64,000 nucleotides of DNA from Kaistia defluvii (GCF_026343955.1 NZ_JAPKNI010000005.1:124001-188000), one strand, 5' to 3'. Shown: positions 35,782 to 45,161, counted from the first letter of the stretch. Notes: generated from the sequence alone by a model not told the origin. Program-made: numbers and translations.

Positions 35782-36417
35782 CTAGAGGCGCGGGACCGCC
35801 CAGGCGACCATGTCGACGAGCACCTGATCGAGGGCCGCATTGAGACCGGTCACGGCGGCTGGCGCCGTATCTTCGGCGACCGGCACCGAGGCCTTGAACA
35901 GCTTCGCCTCGACGACCTTGCCGGTGCGATCGTTCATGATCTGGGCGAAGATCTCGATCTCGGCGAAGCGGCCCGAAGGGGTCACGTCGAAGGCGAAGGT
36001 GCGGATGTTGGTGAGCAACTGGTAGTCGATCGACAGCCCCTCGCCCGGCCTGCCGATGGCGCGGACGCCCTTCGATTTCTCGAAAGCCTGGATCACCCGG
36101 CTCTGCACCAAGCGCGGCAGCGTGTCCGGATACTGGGCGTTCGGATAATAGGCAACGAGCGGGCCGCGCGTGACGACGATGCGCTGGCTGGCCAGCGTCT
36201 GCAGCGCGAAGGGCTCCGGCACCAGGACCTGCGCCGAGGTGCGGCGCTTGACGGAGGGCGCCGATTCGACGCCGGCCAGGTCATAGGTGGCGGGTGGCGG
36301 CGCGGTCAGCAGCTTGCCGACGCAGCCCGAAAGCAGCGTGGCGGCGAGGAGCATCGAAACCGTCCCTGCAGGCAGGGATAGACGCACAGAACGCATGGCT
36401 TGCCGTACCCCAGTCAT
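35782..36417 (-). CDS. ABC-type transport auxiliary lipoprotein of the Mla-like system
   Basis: This 211-residue lipoprotein has a signal peptide with lipobox LLSGC at about residues 28-32. The mature part includes TYDLAGVESAP and the strands VLVPEPFALQTL and RIVVTRGPLVAYYPNAQYPD, matching the ABC_trans_aux family (PqiC-like), with an alternating strand-helix layout. The ATG overlaps the mlaD stop by 4 bp (ATGA). It ends the mlaE-mlaF-mlaD operon and should sit at the outer membrane as partner of the MCE protein. Such lipoproteins replace MlaA or MlaC in many alphaproteobacteria. Confidence 0.9.
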   Translation of the reverse strand: MTGVRQAMRSVRLSLPAGTVSMLLAATLLSGCVGKLLTAPPPATYDLAGVESAPSVKRRTSAQVLVPEPFALQTLASQRIVVTRGPLVAYYPNAQYPDTLPRLVQSRVIQAFEKSKGVRAIGRPGEGLSIDYQLLTNIRTFAFDVTPSGRFAEIEIFAQIMNDRTGKVVEAKLFKASVPVAEDTAPAAVTGLNAALDQVLVDMVAWAVPRL

Positions 36418-37784
36418 TTGCGATTGTAGTCCTGTACGCCCGGGTTTCCGAAAATCAGTCGCTGCGGATTGCTCTGGATCGAGTTGAGCGTCGAGTCGAA
36501 GCGGGTCGTCGTGCGGCGAAGCTGATCCACCAGCCCGTCGACATTGCGAAGGCCTGGCCCGGAGAAGTTCGCGAGGTTGTCGGCGATCTGGGCCGCCTTG
36601 CCGGAAAAGGCTTCCGCGACCTTGCGGATCGAGGCGGCGGCGGCCGTGGCCTCGGCGAAGAAGTTCTTGCCGTTCGGGTCGGTCACGAGATCCTGGACCT
36701 TGCCGAGGATGCCGTCGATACGGGTCGAGGCGGCGTTCAGCTTCTGCACCATGTCGCGCGTATTGTCGACGATCACGTCGATGTCGGGCTGCTTGGTCTT
36801 GATGTTGGCGACGAAGTCCTTGGCGTCGGCAACCGTCTTTCCGGCATCCGCGACGATCTTGTTCACGTCGACCGTGGCGGTCTGCACGCGCCGCGCAACG
36901 GTGGCGATGTCGTTGATCGTGCTCTTGACGGTCTCGACCTGGATGGCTCCGATGATCTGCTGGGCGCCATCCAGCGCCTTCTCCAGCTGCTCGGAGATCT
37001 GCTTCACGTTGGCGACGATCTCGGGAATGTTGTCGGCCGAGGCGGAGAGCCTCGCGGTCACCTTGTCTATGTTGCCGAGCGTATCGGCGACCTTGGTCGG
37101 ATCGATCGCCGAGATGATCTTGTCGGCCTTGGCGACGACACCGCTCAGGCTTTCCGACAGCGAGCCGACGCGCTTCGACAGGTCGCCGAAATTGTTCATG
37201 AATTCCTTCACGCCTTCCGAATTCGCCGCCAGCGCGTCGGTGAAGGTCTGGATATTCTTGACCGAGGTCGTCAGCGCCGGCTCGGAGGTGTCGATGAAGC
37301 CGTTCACGCGATCGACGGCCGTGTTGACCTTGGCGACCAGCTCCTGGGCGCTGGCAATCAGGTCCTGCAGCCCAGACCCCTGCGCGCTCAGCGTCGGAAT
37401 TCCCTGCTGGTCCAGCAGATTGGGAAGCGTGCCCGTGCCGCCCTTGAGCTCGATATAGGCGATGCCGGTCAGGCCCTGGATGCCGAGCGACGCCTTGGTA
37501 TCGGACTTGATCGGCTGGTTCGGGTCGACGGAGACCATCGCCTCGACCTGGTTCGGATCTTCCGGGTTGATCCGGAGCGTGTTCACTTCGCCGACCTTGA
37601 TGCCGTTGAAGAGAACCTGACTTCCAGGAGCAAGGCCGGCCACGGACCCGGGAATGAGGATGCGCAGCGGCTTGCGGATGCCGCTTTCGTCATAGCGTGC
37701 AAGCCAGTAGATGAAGACGAAGCACGCAACGATCACGCCCAGCGTGAACAGTCCGATCGTTGCATAGTTGGCGCGCGTTTCCAT
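36414..37784 (-). CDS. mlaD: MCE (MlaD-family) lipid-transport protein
   Basis: This 456-residue inner-membrane-anchored MCE protein carries phospholipid between membranes. One TM helix spans about residues 8-28. The MCE domain follows at about 38-118 (GSVAGLAPGSQVLFNGIKVGEV, then LGIQGLTGIAYIEL). The rest, from about 130 on, is a long helical, coiled-coil-like region with repeated heptads, longer than E. coli MlaD and more like the extended alphaproteobacterial type, which may form a needle. Its ATG shares one base with the mlaF stop. It lies second from the end of the operon. Confidence 0.93.
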   Translation of the reverse strand: METRANYATIGLFTLGVIVACFVFIYWLARYDESGIRKPLRILIPGSVAGLAPGSQVLFNGIKVGEVNTLRINPEDPNQVEAMVSVDPNQPIKSDTKASLGIQGLTGIAYIELKGGTGTLPNLLDQQGIPTLSAQGSGLQDLIASAQELVAKVNTAVDRVNGFIDTSEPALTTSVKNIQTFTDALAANSEGVKEFMNNFGDLSKRVGSLSESLSGVVAKADKIISAIDPTKVADTLGNIDKVTARLSASADNIPEIVANVKQISEQLEKALDGAQQIIGAIQVETVKSTINDIATVARRVQTATVDVNKIVADAGKTVADAKDFVANIKTKQPDIDVIVDNTRDMVQKLNAASTRIDGILGKVQDLVTDPNGKNFFAEATAAAASIRKVAEAFSGKAAQIADNLANFSGPGLRNVDGLVDQLRRTTTRFDSTLNSIQSNPQRLIFGNPGVQDYNRK

Positions 37785-38578
37785 TAAGCTTCGTTCTCCA
37801 CGCGACGTGCACGCACGCCCCGGAAATATTTCTGTACCCAGGGATCGTCGAAATCCAGCATATCCTGCATGGTTCCCTCGACCAGCACATGACGTTGGCC
37901 CAACACCGCGATTCGGTCACAGACCGTGTGCAGGCTGTCGAGGTCATGGGTTACCATGAACACCGTCAGCCCCAAAGTATCGCGCAGGGTGGCGATCAGT
38001 TCATCGAACTCGGCGGCGCCGATCGGGTCGAGACCCGAGGTCGGTTCGTCCAGGAACACGATGGCCGGATCCATCGCCAGCGCCCGCGCCAGGCTGGCGC
38101 GCTTGATCATGCCGCCGGAAAGCTCCGCCGGCAGGCGATCCGCCGCCTCCGGCGCGAGGCCGACGAGGTCGATCTTCACGCGCGCCAGCTCGTCCATCAG
38201 GCGCTGCGAAAGATGAAGATGCTCCCGCATCGGGAATTCGACGTTCTGCAACACCGTGAGCGAGGAGAACAGCGCCCCCTGCTGGAACAGCACGCCGAGA
38301 CGCCGGTCGATCGAGGCGCGCGTTTCGGGATCGGCATCGTCATAGGGCGTGCCGAGGATCTCGACCGAGCCCGCGCGCTTGGGCTGCAGCCCGAGGATCG
38401 TGCGCAGCAGAACCGACTTGCCGGTGCCCGATGCGCCGACGACGCCCAGGATCTCCCCGCGATAGACATCGATGTCGAGATTTTCCAGGATCAGCCGGTC
38501 GCCGAAGCCGACGGTGATGCCCCGCCCCCGGATGACGACTTCCTTCTCCCTGCCATGGCCCGTCAATGTTTCAGCCAT
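37784..38578 (-). CDS. mlaF: MlaF-family ABC transporter ATPase
   Basis: This 264-residue ATP-binding subunit energises the Mla-type lipid carrier. The Walker A is GASGTGKS at about residues 49-56; LSGGMIKRASLARAL is the ABC signature and IVFLDEPTSGLDP the Walker B with D-loop. LGVLFQQGALFSSLTVLQNV is the Q-loop region in the form specific to MlaF. The C-terminal segment WVQKYFRG is also typical. It begins 2 bp after mlaE ends and overlaps mlaD by one base, so all four genes are a single transcript. Confidence 0.95.
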   Translation of the reverse strand: MAETLTGHGREKEVVIRGRGITVGFGDRLILENLDIDVYRGEILGVVGASGTGKSVLLRTILGLQPKRAGSVEILGTPYDDADPETRASIDRRLGVLFQQGALFSSLTVLQNVEFPMREHLHLSQRLMDELARVKIDLVGLAPEAADRLPAELSGGMIKRASLARALAMDPAIVFLDEPTSGLDPIGAAEFDELIATLRDTLGLTVFMVTHDLDSLHTVCDRIAVLGQRHVLVEGTMQDMLDFDDPWVQKYFRGVRARRVENEA

Positions 38579-38580
38579 GA

Positions 38581-39819
38581 TCAGTAGTTCACCGCGGCGA
38601 AATAGAGGGCGAAGAGACCGTCGACGACGATCACCATGAAGATCGCCTTCACGACCGATGCGGTCGTGTGCTGGCCGAGCGAAGCCGCGCTGCCGCGCAC
38701 GCTCAAGCCCTCGGACGCCGCGATGATACCGACGATCAGGGCCATGAAAGGCGCCTTGATCAGGCCGACGAAGAGCGTGTTGAGCGCCACCGCGTCGCGA
38801 ACGCGGTCAATGAACGCCGCGGGCGTGATGCCGATATAGACCCAACTGACCAGGCCACCGCCGACAAGCGCCGCCATATCGGCCAGGAAGACGAGCATCG
38901 GCAGAGCGACGATCAGCGCGATGATCCGCGGCATGATCAGGACCTCGACGGGATCGACGCCGATGACGCTGAGCGCATCGATCTCCTCGCGCATCTTCAT
39001 CGAGCCGATTTCGGCCGTGATCGCGCTGCCGGAGCGGCCGGCAATCATGATCGCCGTCAGCAGGACACCGATCTCCCGCAGCACGAGGATGGCGACCAGG
39101 TCGACCGAGAAGATCTCCGCGCCGAACGCCCGCAGCTGGAAGGCGCTCTGCTGCGCGATGATCGCGCCGATCAGGAGTGACATCAGGGTGATGATCGGCA
39201 CGGCCCGCAGCCCGGTCCGGTCGATATGGAAGACGATCGACGTGACGCGAAACCGCGCGGGATGGCGCACGGCCCGCACGAAACCGCGGGTGACGCCACC
39301 GAGGATGTTGAGACCGGACAGGAAATCCTGCCAGGAGAAATACATGGTGCGGCCGACGGCTTCGACCATTTCGTGCGCGACGCCAATCTGCGGCGGCGGA
39401 GGCGGGATCTCCCGCTCGGTCGGGCTGAGCGCATCCAGCAACCGCTGGGCGTTCTCGGAGGCGCCCTCCATGGAGACCGTGCTCTGCTTGGCGCTCAAGC
39501 CGCGCTGGAGACGCGTGAGCAGCCATGCCCCGGCTGTGTCGATGTGGTCGATGCCGGCGAGATCGATGACCGTCGCGCCGGAGATATCGGTAATCGCTTT
39601 GTCGATGGATGATTCGAGAGTGCCCACGGTGCGCACCGTCCACGAGCCAACCGCCCGCAACCGAGCCTGCCCATCGACATCCGAGTAATCCAGTTGCGCC
39701 GCTATTGCCGCTGCCACGACCGCTCCGCGTTCGAAGCCTGCATTCGGGATGGAGATCAGAGCGACCTTGTGGCGCCGCCGGGTGCCTCCTAAGCTCCCGT
39801 CACTGAATGGTGATCGCAT
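38581..39819 (-). CDS. mlaE: MlaE-family permease with an N-terminal STAS domain
   Basis: This 412-residue permease has a STAS-like domain at about residues 45-130 (VRTVGTLESSIDKA and ATVIDLAGIDHIDTAGAWLL), fused to the MlaE membrane domain (about 165-410). The MlaE signature elements are GLRAVPIITLMSLLIGAIIAQQ, LREIGVLLTAIMIAGRSGSAITAEIG and MKMREEIDALSVIGVDPVE. The fused STAS does the job of the separate MlaB. The start at 39819 has a weak ribosome site; no better one is seen. It opens the operon, divergent from dgcN by only 45 bp. Confidence 0.92.
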   Translation of the reverse strand: MRSPFSDGSLGGTRRRHKVALISIPNAGFERGAVVAAAIAAQLDYSDVDGQARLRAVGSWTVRTVGTLESSIDKAITDISGATVIDLAGIDHIDTAGAWLLTRLQRGLSAKQSTVSMEGASENAQRLLDALSPTEREIPPPPPQIGVAHEMVEAVGRTMYFSWQDFLSGLNILGGVTRGFVRAVRHPARFRVTSIVFHIDRTGLRAVPIITLMSLLIGAIIAQQSAFQLRAFGAEIFSVDLVAILVLREIGVLLTAIMIAGRSGSAITAEIGSMKMREEIDALSVIGVDPVEVLIMPRIIALIVALPMLVFLADMAALVGGGLVSWVYIGITPAAFIDRVRDAVALNTLFVGLIKAPFMALIVGIIAASEGLSVRGSAASLGQHTTASVVKAIFMVIVVDGLFALYFAAVNY

Positions 39820-39864
39820 GAGCACGGAAGCCAGGGCAAGCCCTTGGCAGGAAAGGATGTCGGG

Positions 39865-40878
39865 ATGGAGATCGCAACACCCTACCTGTTGTTTTTGGGT
39901 GACGTTCCTGACGCCCTGGCGGCCAAAACCGCGCTCGGGATCGTCGATTGGCGGCCGGAATGGTGCAAGGGCCAGCTGCGACTCGCCGGCTGCCGCGCCG
40001 ACGCGAAGATTCCCGACATGACGATCGCCGAGGCACGGGCCGCCGGGGTCCGCACGATGATCGTCGGCGCGGTCAATGCCGGTGGCGTCCTGCCCGATCA
40101 TTGGGTCGCCTCGATCGTCGAGGCGCTCGATGCCGGGCTGGACGTCGCGACCGGCCTGCACAGCCGCCTTCGCGACGTCGACGCGATCCGCGCCGCCGCC
40201 GAACGGTCGGGAAGCCAGTTGCACGACGTGCGCCATTCGACGCAGACCTTCGCCACCGGCAAGGGCGCGAAGCGCGGCGGCCGGCGCCTGCTGACAGTCG
40301 GCACGGATTGCTCTGTCGGCAAGAAATACACCGCGCTCGCCCTGGAACGCGGCATGCGCGCCGCCGGCATGAATGCCGATTTCCGGGCGACGGGCCAGAC
40401 CGGCGTATTCATCTCCGGCCGCGGCGTCGCGATCGATGCCGTCGTCGCCGACTTCATCTCCGGCGCGGTCGAATGGCTCTCGCCGGAGACGGATGCCGGC
40501 CATTGGGACCTGATCGAGGGGCAGGGTTCGCTGTTCCACCCCTCCTTCGCCGGCGTGACGCTCGGCCTGCTGCACGGGGCGCAGCCGGACGCCTTCGTCG
40601 TCTGCCATGAGCCGACGCGCAGAACCATGCGCGGCGTGGCGCATCCCCTGCCCTCGATCCAGGAGGTCATTGACCTCACGGTCGCCTGTGGCCGGCTGAC
40701 CAACCCGGCGATCCGCTGCGTCGGCATCGCCATCAATACCCAGGCGCTCGACGACGCGGCGGCGCGCGCGACGCTGGATGCGGCCGCGATGGAACATGGT
40801 ATTCCGGCCGTCGACCCGATCCGCACCGGCGTCCAGCCCATCGTCGACCGCCTCGAGCAGGACTTCCGTCGCCCATGA
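39865..40878 (+). CDS. dgcN: DgcN-type (DUF1611) D-glutamate N-acetyltransferase
   Basis: This 337-residue protein is of the DUF1611 family. The central TVGTDCSVGKKYTALALERGMR block is a P-loop-like motif at about residues 150-171; RATGQTGVFISGRGVAIDAVVADFISGAVE and LIEGQGSLFHPSFAGVTLGLLHG follow. In marine bacteria DgcN acetylates D-glutamate and is encoded next to DgcA; the same pair is seen here with a 4-bp ATGA overlap. AAGGA lies eight bases upstream of the ATG. Function is by family and neighbour, not by alignment. Confidence 0.8.
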   Translation: MEIATPYLLFLGDVPDALAAKTALGIVDWRPEWCKGQLRLAGCRADAKIPDMTIAEARAAGVRTMIVGAVNAGGVLPDHWVASIVEALDAGLDVATGLHSRLRDVDAIRAAAERSGSQLHDVRHSTQTFATGKGAKRGGRRLLTVGTDCSVGKKYTALALERGMRAAGMNADFRATGQTGVFISGRGVAIDAVVADFISGAVEWLSPETDAGHWDLIEGQGSLFHPSFAGVTLGLLHGAQPDAFVVCHEPTRRTMRGVAHPLPSIQEVIDLTVACGRLTNPAIRCVGIAINTQALDDAAARATLDAAAMEHGIPAVDPIRTGVQPIVDRLEQDFRRP

Positions 40879-41858
40879 CGTTCTCCTTTTCCGTCGAGGT
40901 CGAAAGCTGGCCGATCGCCGGCAGCTTCGTCATCTCGCGTGGCGCGCGCACCGAAGCGCATGTCGTGGTGGTCACGCTCCGCGACGGCGGCGCGAGCGGA
41001 CGCGGCGAATGCGTCCCCTATGTCCGCTATGGCGAGACGGTCGAAGGCGTCGCGGCGACCCTTCGAGAAGCGCTGGCGACATACGCGGCCCAGCCGGACC
41101 GGGAGGCGTTGCGCGCAGCCACGCCGCCGGGCGCGGCCCGCAACGCGCTCGATTGCGCGCTCTGGGATCTCGAAGCCAAGCAGAGCGGCGTGCCCGTCGC
41201 CGAAAGGCTCGGTCTCTCCGCGCCGAAGGCGCTCGTGACGGCCTATACGCTGAGCCTCGGCACGCCGGAGAGCATGGAGCAGGCCGCGCGTGTCGCCGCC
41301 CATCGCCCTCTGCTCAAGGTGAAGCTCGGCGGCGATGGCGACCGCGAACGGATCGCCGCCGTGCGGCGGGGCGCTCCCGCGAGCCGGATCATCGTCGACG
41401 CCAACGAAGCATGGTCGGAACGGAACTTCGACGCCAACATGCGCGCCTGCGTCGAGGCCGGCGTCGAATTGATCGAACAGCCGCTTCCGGCCGGCCAGGA
41501 CGATTGGCTGGAGCGTGCCGACCGGCCGGTCGCGGTGTGCGCCGACGAGAGCCTGCATGTCGCCGGCGATCTCGGCCATCTGGTCGGTCGCTATGACGCA
41601 ATCAACATCAAGTTGGACAAGACGGGCGGCCTGACCGAGGCGCTGCGGCTCCGTGCCGCCGCCGAAGCGCAGGGTTTCGCGCTGATGGTCGGATGCATGG
41701 TCGGCACCTCGCTCGCCATGGCGCCGGCGGTGCTTCTGGCGCAGGACGCGGCCTTCGTCGACCTCGATGGACCGCTGCTGCTAGCCCGCGACCGATCGCC
41801 GGGTCTGGTCTACGAGGGAAGCCTGGTCAGGCCGCCGCCCCCGGCTTTGTGGGGCTGA
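40875..41858 (+). CDS. dgcA: DgcA-type enolase-superfamily epimerase
   Basis: This 327-residue enzyme belongs to the dipeptide-epimerase / N-acetyl-D-glutamate racemase branch of the enolase superfamily. The first catalytic lysine pair is LKVKLGG near residue 153; metal ligands are in IIVDANEAW, LIEQPLP and CADESLH; the opposite lysine is in INIKLDKTGG. The ending GLVYEGSLVRPP is family-like. Adjacent dgcN favours N-acetyl-D-glutamate over L-Ala-D/L-Glu as substrate, which is an inference. Its last 32 bp overlap the end of the convergent MFS gene. Confidence 0.85.
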   Translation: MTFSFSVEVESWPIAGSFVISRGARTEAHVVVVTLRDGGASGRGECVPYVRYGETVEGVAATLREALATYAAQPDREALRAATPPGAARNALDCALWDLEAKQSGVPVAERLGLSAPKALVTAYTLSLGTPESMEQAARVAAHRPLLKVKLGGDGDRERIAAVRRGAPASRIIVDANEAWSERNFDANMRACVEAGVELIEQPLPAGQDDWLERADRPVAVCADESLHVAGDLGHLVGRYDAINIKLDKTGGLTEALRLRAAAEAQGFALMVGCMVGTSLAMAPAVLLAQDAAFVDLDGPLLLARDRSPGLVYEGSLVRPPPPALWG

Positions 41859-43014
41859 TCCGCCGAGCCTTGGGCAGCATCAGCACGATCACGGCGATCA
41901 CGCCGCCAATCGCCATCACCGGAAACGCCGCCGCGCCGAAATGGCCGTAGAGCGGCCCCGCCAGCAGGGTTGCCAGAGCCAGTCCGAGGCCGGACGTCGT
42001 TTGCCAGATCCCCTGCGCCGAGGCTGTCATTTCCTCCGGGACGTCGCGGGCGATCGCCCGCTGCATGCCGGCATAGACCGCCGCGAAGGTCAGGGCGTGC
42101 AGCATCTGCAGGGCGAGCGAGAACCAGAGCCCGGTCGCCAGCGGAAACAGCGACCACCGCACGATCGCCGCGATGGCGCCGAGCATGATCAGCCGCTCGG
42201 GCGCCATCTTCTGCAACGCCCGGCCCGAGATCGCGAACATGCCGATCTCCGCGACGACGCCGGAGGACCAGAGCAGGCCGATCTCGGCGCCGCTGAAACC
42301 GAGCTTCTCCCACTGGATGGTGCCGAAGCTGTAGAAGACGGCGTGAGTCGCCGTGATGATGGCGGACGAGCCGATGACGACCAGAACGCTCCGGCTGGTC
42401 AGGATCGAGCGCGCCGAGACGGTCTCGGGCTTCGCGGCATCATCGGCAGCGCGGATTTCAGGCGGCGTAACGGGCAGCAGGAAGGCCGACAAGGCCGCGA
42501 CGACATAGCTGCCGATCAGCAACGGAGAGAGCACGGCAGCGCCGAAATGGCCGAACACCACGCCGCCTAGCAGGCTCACCACAATGAAGCTGATCGAGCC
42601 CCAGACACGCATGTTGCCATAGTCGAGCCCGAAACGGCGCACGCCGGTCAAGGCCAGCGCGTCGATCGCCGGCATGGCCAGGCCGAGCGTCGCCGTCGCC
42701 AGGCCGGTGAGGACAAGGATCGGCCAGTAGCCGCCCATCATCGTGGCCGGGATGAAGAAGAGCAGCCCGAGCACTGCGAAGATGATGACGGCAAACCGCC
42801 TGTTCGGCGCGCGGTCGGCAAAGGCGCTGCCGAGCGGCATGAACAGCAGGCGCGCGGCCAGCGGCAGCGCCAGGCACACGCCGATCTGTTCCGGCGTCAG
42901 CCCGCGCAGATGCAGCCAGACCGGGAAGAAGGGCGTCATCAATCCGCCAACGACGAAGAAGCCGGCGTAGAAGAGCGATATGCGAGAGCCAAAATGGCGC
43001 GGCGCGGCAACCAT
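41827..43014 (-). CDS. MFS transporter (PPP/HcaT-like, MFS_1_like type)
   Basis: This 395-residue inner-membrane transporter has about twelve helices. The opening SRISLFYAGFFVVGGLMTPFFP, then WLHLRGLTPEQIG, and the LFMPLGSAFADRAPNRR loop resemble the 3-phenylpropionate transporter (HcaT) group. The substrate cannot be read from sequence. The start at 43014 gives MVAAPRHFGS; the frame upstream is non-hydrophobic and dissimilar. It is convergent with dgcA, overlapping it by 32 bp, and lies downstream of the dehydratase on the same strand. Confidence 0.87.
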   Translation of the reverse strand: MVAAPRHFGSRISLFYAGFFVVGGLMTPFFPVWLHLRGLTPEQIGVCLALPLAARLLFMPLGSAFADRAPNRRFAVIIFAVLGLLFFIPATMMGGYWPILVLTGLATATLGLAMPAIDALALTGVRRFGLDYGNMRVWGSISFIVVSLLGGVVFGHFGAAVLSPLLIGSYVVAALSAFLLPVTPPEIRAADDAAKPETVSARSILTSRSVLVVIGSSAIITATHAVFYSFGTIQWEKLGFSGAEIGLLWSSGVVAEIGMFAISGRALQKMAPERLIMLGAIAAIVRWSLFPLATGLWFSLALQMLHALTFAAVYAGMQRAIARDVPEEMTASAQGIWQTTSGLGLALATLLAGPLYGHFGAAAFPVMAIGGVIAVIVLMLPKARRISPTKPGAAA

Positions 43015-43124
43015 GTATGTCTGCTGACCTGAGAGCCGGGAATGTGTCGCGGCAGAAGAAGAAGGGCGCGGCGAGAGGAGCACCCGTGAGTCGGAGCTCC
43101 CGGCGGGCCGGGAGCCTGCCGGTA

Positions 43125-44096
43125 TCATGCGGCGAGCGCGCGCTCCAGAACATCCGGATCGATATTGCCGCCGGAAAGCAGGATCGCAACCGTCTTGCCA
43201 CGGGCATCGATCCGCCCGGAGAGCAGGCCAGCGAGGGCGGCGGCGCCACCGGGTTCGACCACCAGCTTCAGCGTGCGAAAGGCGAACGCCACGGCGGCCA
43301 GTGCCTCCGCATCGGATATGGACACGGCATGTGCGCCGGTCGCCCGGTTGATCGCAAAACCGATCGCGCCCGGTTGCCGCGCCATCAGCGCATCGCAGAT
43401 CGAGCCATTGGTGCGCGCGTTGCGCTGGACCGAGCCCGAGGCGAGCGAGCGGGCGTAATCGTCGAAACCCTCGGGCTCCGCGAGATAGACCTGCGTGCCC
43501 GGGCTTTCGGCGGCGATGGCGAGGCTGATGCCCGCCGACATGCCGCCGCCGCCGCAGGGCACCATGACGATATCGGCCTGTTCGCCGCGCCGGGCCAGGT
43601 CCTCGACGATCTCGAGCCCGATCGTGCCCTGCCCTGCGATCACGCGGCCGTCATTATAGGGATGGATCAGTTCCGCGCCGGTCTCGGCGACGATCGAGGC
43701 CGTCAGCGCATCGCGATCGTCGGTGGCGCGATTGTAGTCGACGATGGACGCGCCACGCCGGCGGGTGCCGTCGCGCTTCGAGGACGGCGCATCATGCGGC
43801 ATGACGATGGTGGCCGGCACGCCGAACAGGCGCGCCGCCTCGGCGATGCCCTGGGCGTGGTTGCCGGAGGACGAGGCCACGACGCCGTGCGCCCGTTCCG
43901 CCTCGCTCAGCGAGGCGACGGCGTTGTAGGCGCCGCGAAACTTGAACGAGCCTGTGCGCTGCAGGCTCTCGCATTTGAGATAGACGCGGCCGCCGGTTAT
44001 CTCGTCGAGGGCGGTGCTCGAGAGAAGCGGCGTGCGAACGGCTTCCGCAGCGATGCGCTTCGCTGCCATGCGGATATCGTCGATGGTGGGTGTCAT
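43125..44096 (-). CDS. Serine/threonine dehydratase (PLP fold type II)
   Basis: This 323-residue PLP enzyme deaminates hydroxy-amino acids. The PLP lysine is in QRTGSFKFRGAYNA near residue 53; the phosphate-binding glycine loop is PCGGGGMSAG; ASSSGNHAQG is the Asn-containing substrate loop. There is no C-terminal ACT domain, so this is the short catabolic type, covering threonine ammonia-lyase, serine racemase or 3-hydroxyaspartate dehydratase. The start at 44096 gives MTPTIDDIRMAAKRI, the usual opening. It is followed by the MFS gene and preceded by the glycosyltransferase gene. Confidence 0.9.
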   Translation of the reverse strand: MTPTIDDIRMAAKRIAAEAVRTPLLSSTALDEITGGRVYLKCESLQRTGSFKFRGAYNAVASLSEAERAHGVVASSSGNHAQGIAEAARLFGVPATIVMPHDAPSSKRDGTRRRGASIVDYNRATDDRDALTASIVAETGAELIHPYNDGRVIAGQGTIGLEIVEDLARRGEQADIVMVPCGGGGMSAGISLAIAAESPGTQVYLAEPEGFDDYARSLASGSVQRNARTNGSICDALMARQPGAIGFAINRATGAHAVSISDAEALAAVAFAFRTLKLVVEPGGAAALAGLLSGRIDARGKTVAILLSGGNIDPDVLERALAA

Positions 44097-44129
44097 GAGT
44101 CTGCCAACGGCCAAGGGGATAGGCAGAGG

Positions 44130-45161
44130 TTACACGAAAGCGCTCGCGGCGCAGCTTTTTTGCGCGGCGATCACGTTCTCGAGAAACTGGCGCGTCGCCG
44201 CCTGCCAGGAATGGCGCAGCGCCACCGCCCGGCAATGCGCGCGCGGGATATCGAGCGCCGCCAGGGCCGCCCTGCGCAGGTCCTCGTCCAGCACTCCCGC
44301 CCCCGTGCCGCCGACGACATCGCGCGGGCCGGCGACCGGGAATGCCGCCACCGGCAGGCCCGAAGCCAGCGCCTCGAGCATCACCACGCCAAACGTGTCG
44401 GTGCGGCTCGGGAACACGAAGCAGTCCGACGCGGCGTAGACGTCGGCCAGCGCCTCGCCGACCCTGGCGCCGAGGAACGAAACGTCCGGATGCGCGCGCT
44501 TCAGCGTTTCCAGCGCCGGCCCATCGCCGACCACCACCTTGCTCCCGGGCAGATCGAGATCGAGAAACGCACCGATATTCTTCTCGACGGCGACACGCCC
44601 GACATAGAGGAAGATCGGCCCCGGCAGGTCCGCCAGTTCGCGACGGCGGGCCGGATCGAACAAGTCGGCGTCGACGCCGCGCGACCACCGCATCAGATGG
44701 GTGAATCCGCGCCCAGCCAGTTCATCCTGCAGCGAGGCCGTCGCGACCATGCAACCGGCGCCGGAATTATGGAAGTTTCGCAGCGCAGCGTAGGTCCAGT
44801 CGACCGGCACCGGCAGCCGGGCGGCGAGATATTCGGGAAAGCGGGTGTGGTAGCTCGTCGTGAAGATGCGGCCGCGCTTGCGGCACCAGCGGCGCACGGC
44901 GTAGCCGATCGGACCTTCGGTGGCGATGTGGACATGGTCGGGCGCTGCCTCGTCGAGCCGCCGCCCGATCGCCCCCGGCGCGGCGATGGTCAGCCGGATC
45001 TCGGGATAGGTCGGGCATGGAACCGTGCGATAGCCTTCCGGCGTCAGCATCACCGCCTCGGCGCCGAACTCCGGCAGATGGCGCGACAACCGCTCCAGCG
45101 TTCGCACGACGCCGTTGATCTGTGGATGCCAGGCGTCGCTCGCGATCAGGATCCGGCTCAT
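44130..45161 (-). CDS. GT4-type glycosyltransferase
   Basis: This 343-residue GT-B fold glycosyltransferase resembles the group 1 enzymes that add mannose or glucuronate to lipids. The N-terminal ASDAWHPQINGVVRTLE is characteristic of the mannosyltransferase-like branch. FLYVGRVAVEKNI and the ASDCFVFPSRTDTFGVVMLEALASGLPVA nucleotide-sugar site (E-x7-E form) are intact. Its ATG overlaps the LpxH-like gene by 4 bp, so the two products are made together. The pairing points to a membrane glycolipid, but neither donor nor acceptor is known. Confidence 0.88.
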   Translation of the reverse strand: MSRILIASDAWHPQINGVVRTLERLSRHLPEFGAEAVMLTPEGYRTVPCPTYPEIRLTIAAPGAIGRRLDEAAPDHVHIATEGPIGYAVRRWCRKRGRIFTTSYHTRFPEYLAARLPVPVDWTYAALRNFHNSGAGCMVATASLQDELAGRGFTHLMRWSRGVDADLFDPARRRELADLPGPIFLYVGRVAVEKNIGAFLDLDLPGSKVVVGDGPALETLKRAHPDVSFLGARVGEALADVYAASDCFVFPSRTDTFGVVMLEALASGLPVAAFPVAGPRDVVGGTGAGVLDEDLRRAALAALDIPRAHCRAVALRHSWQAATRQFLENVIAAQKSCAASAFV

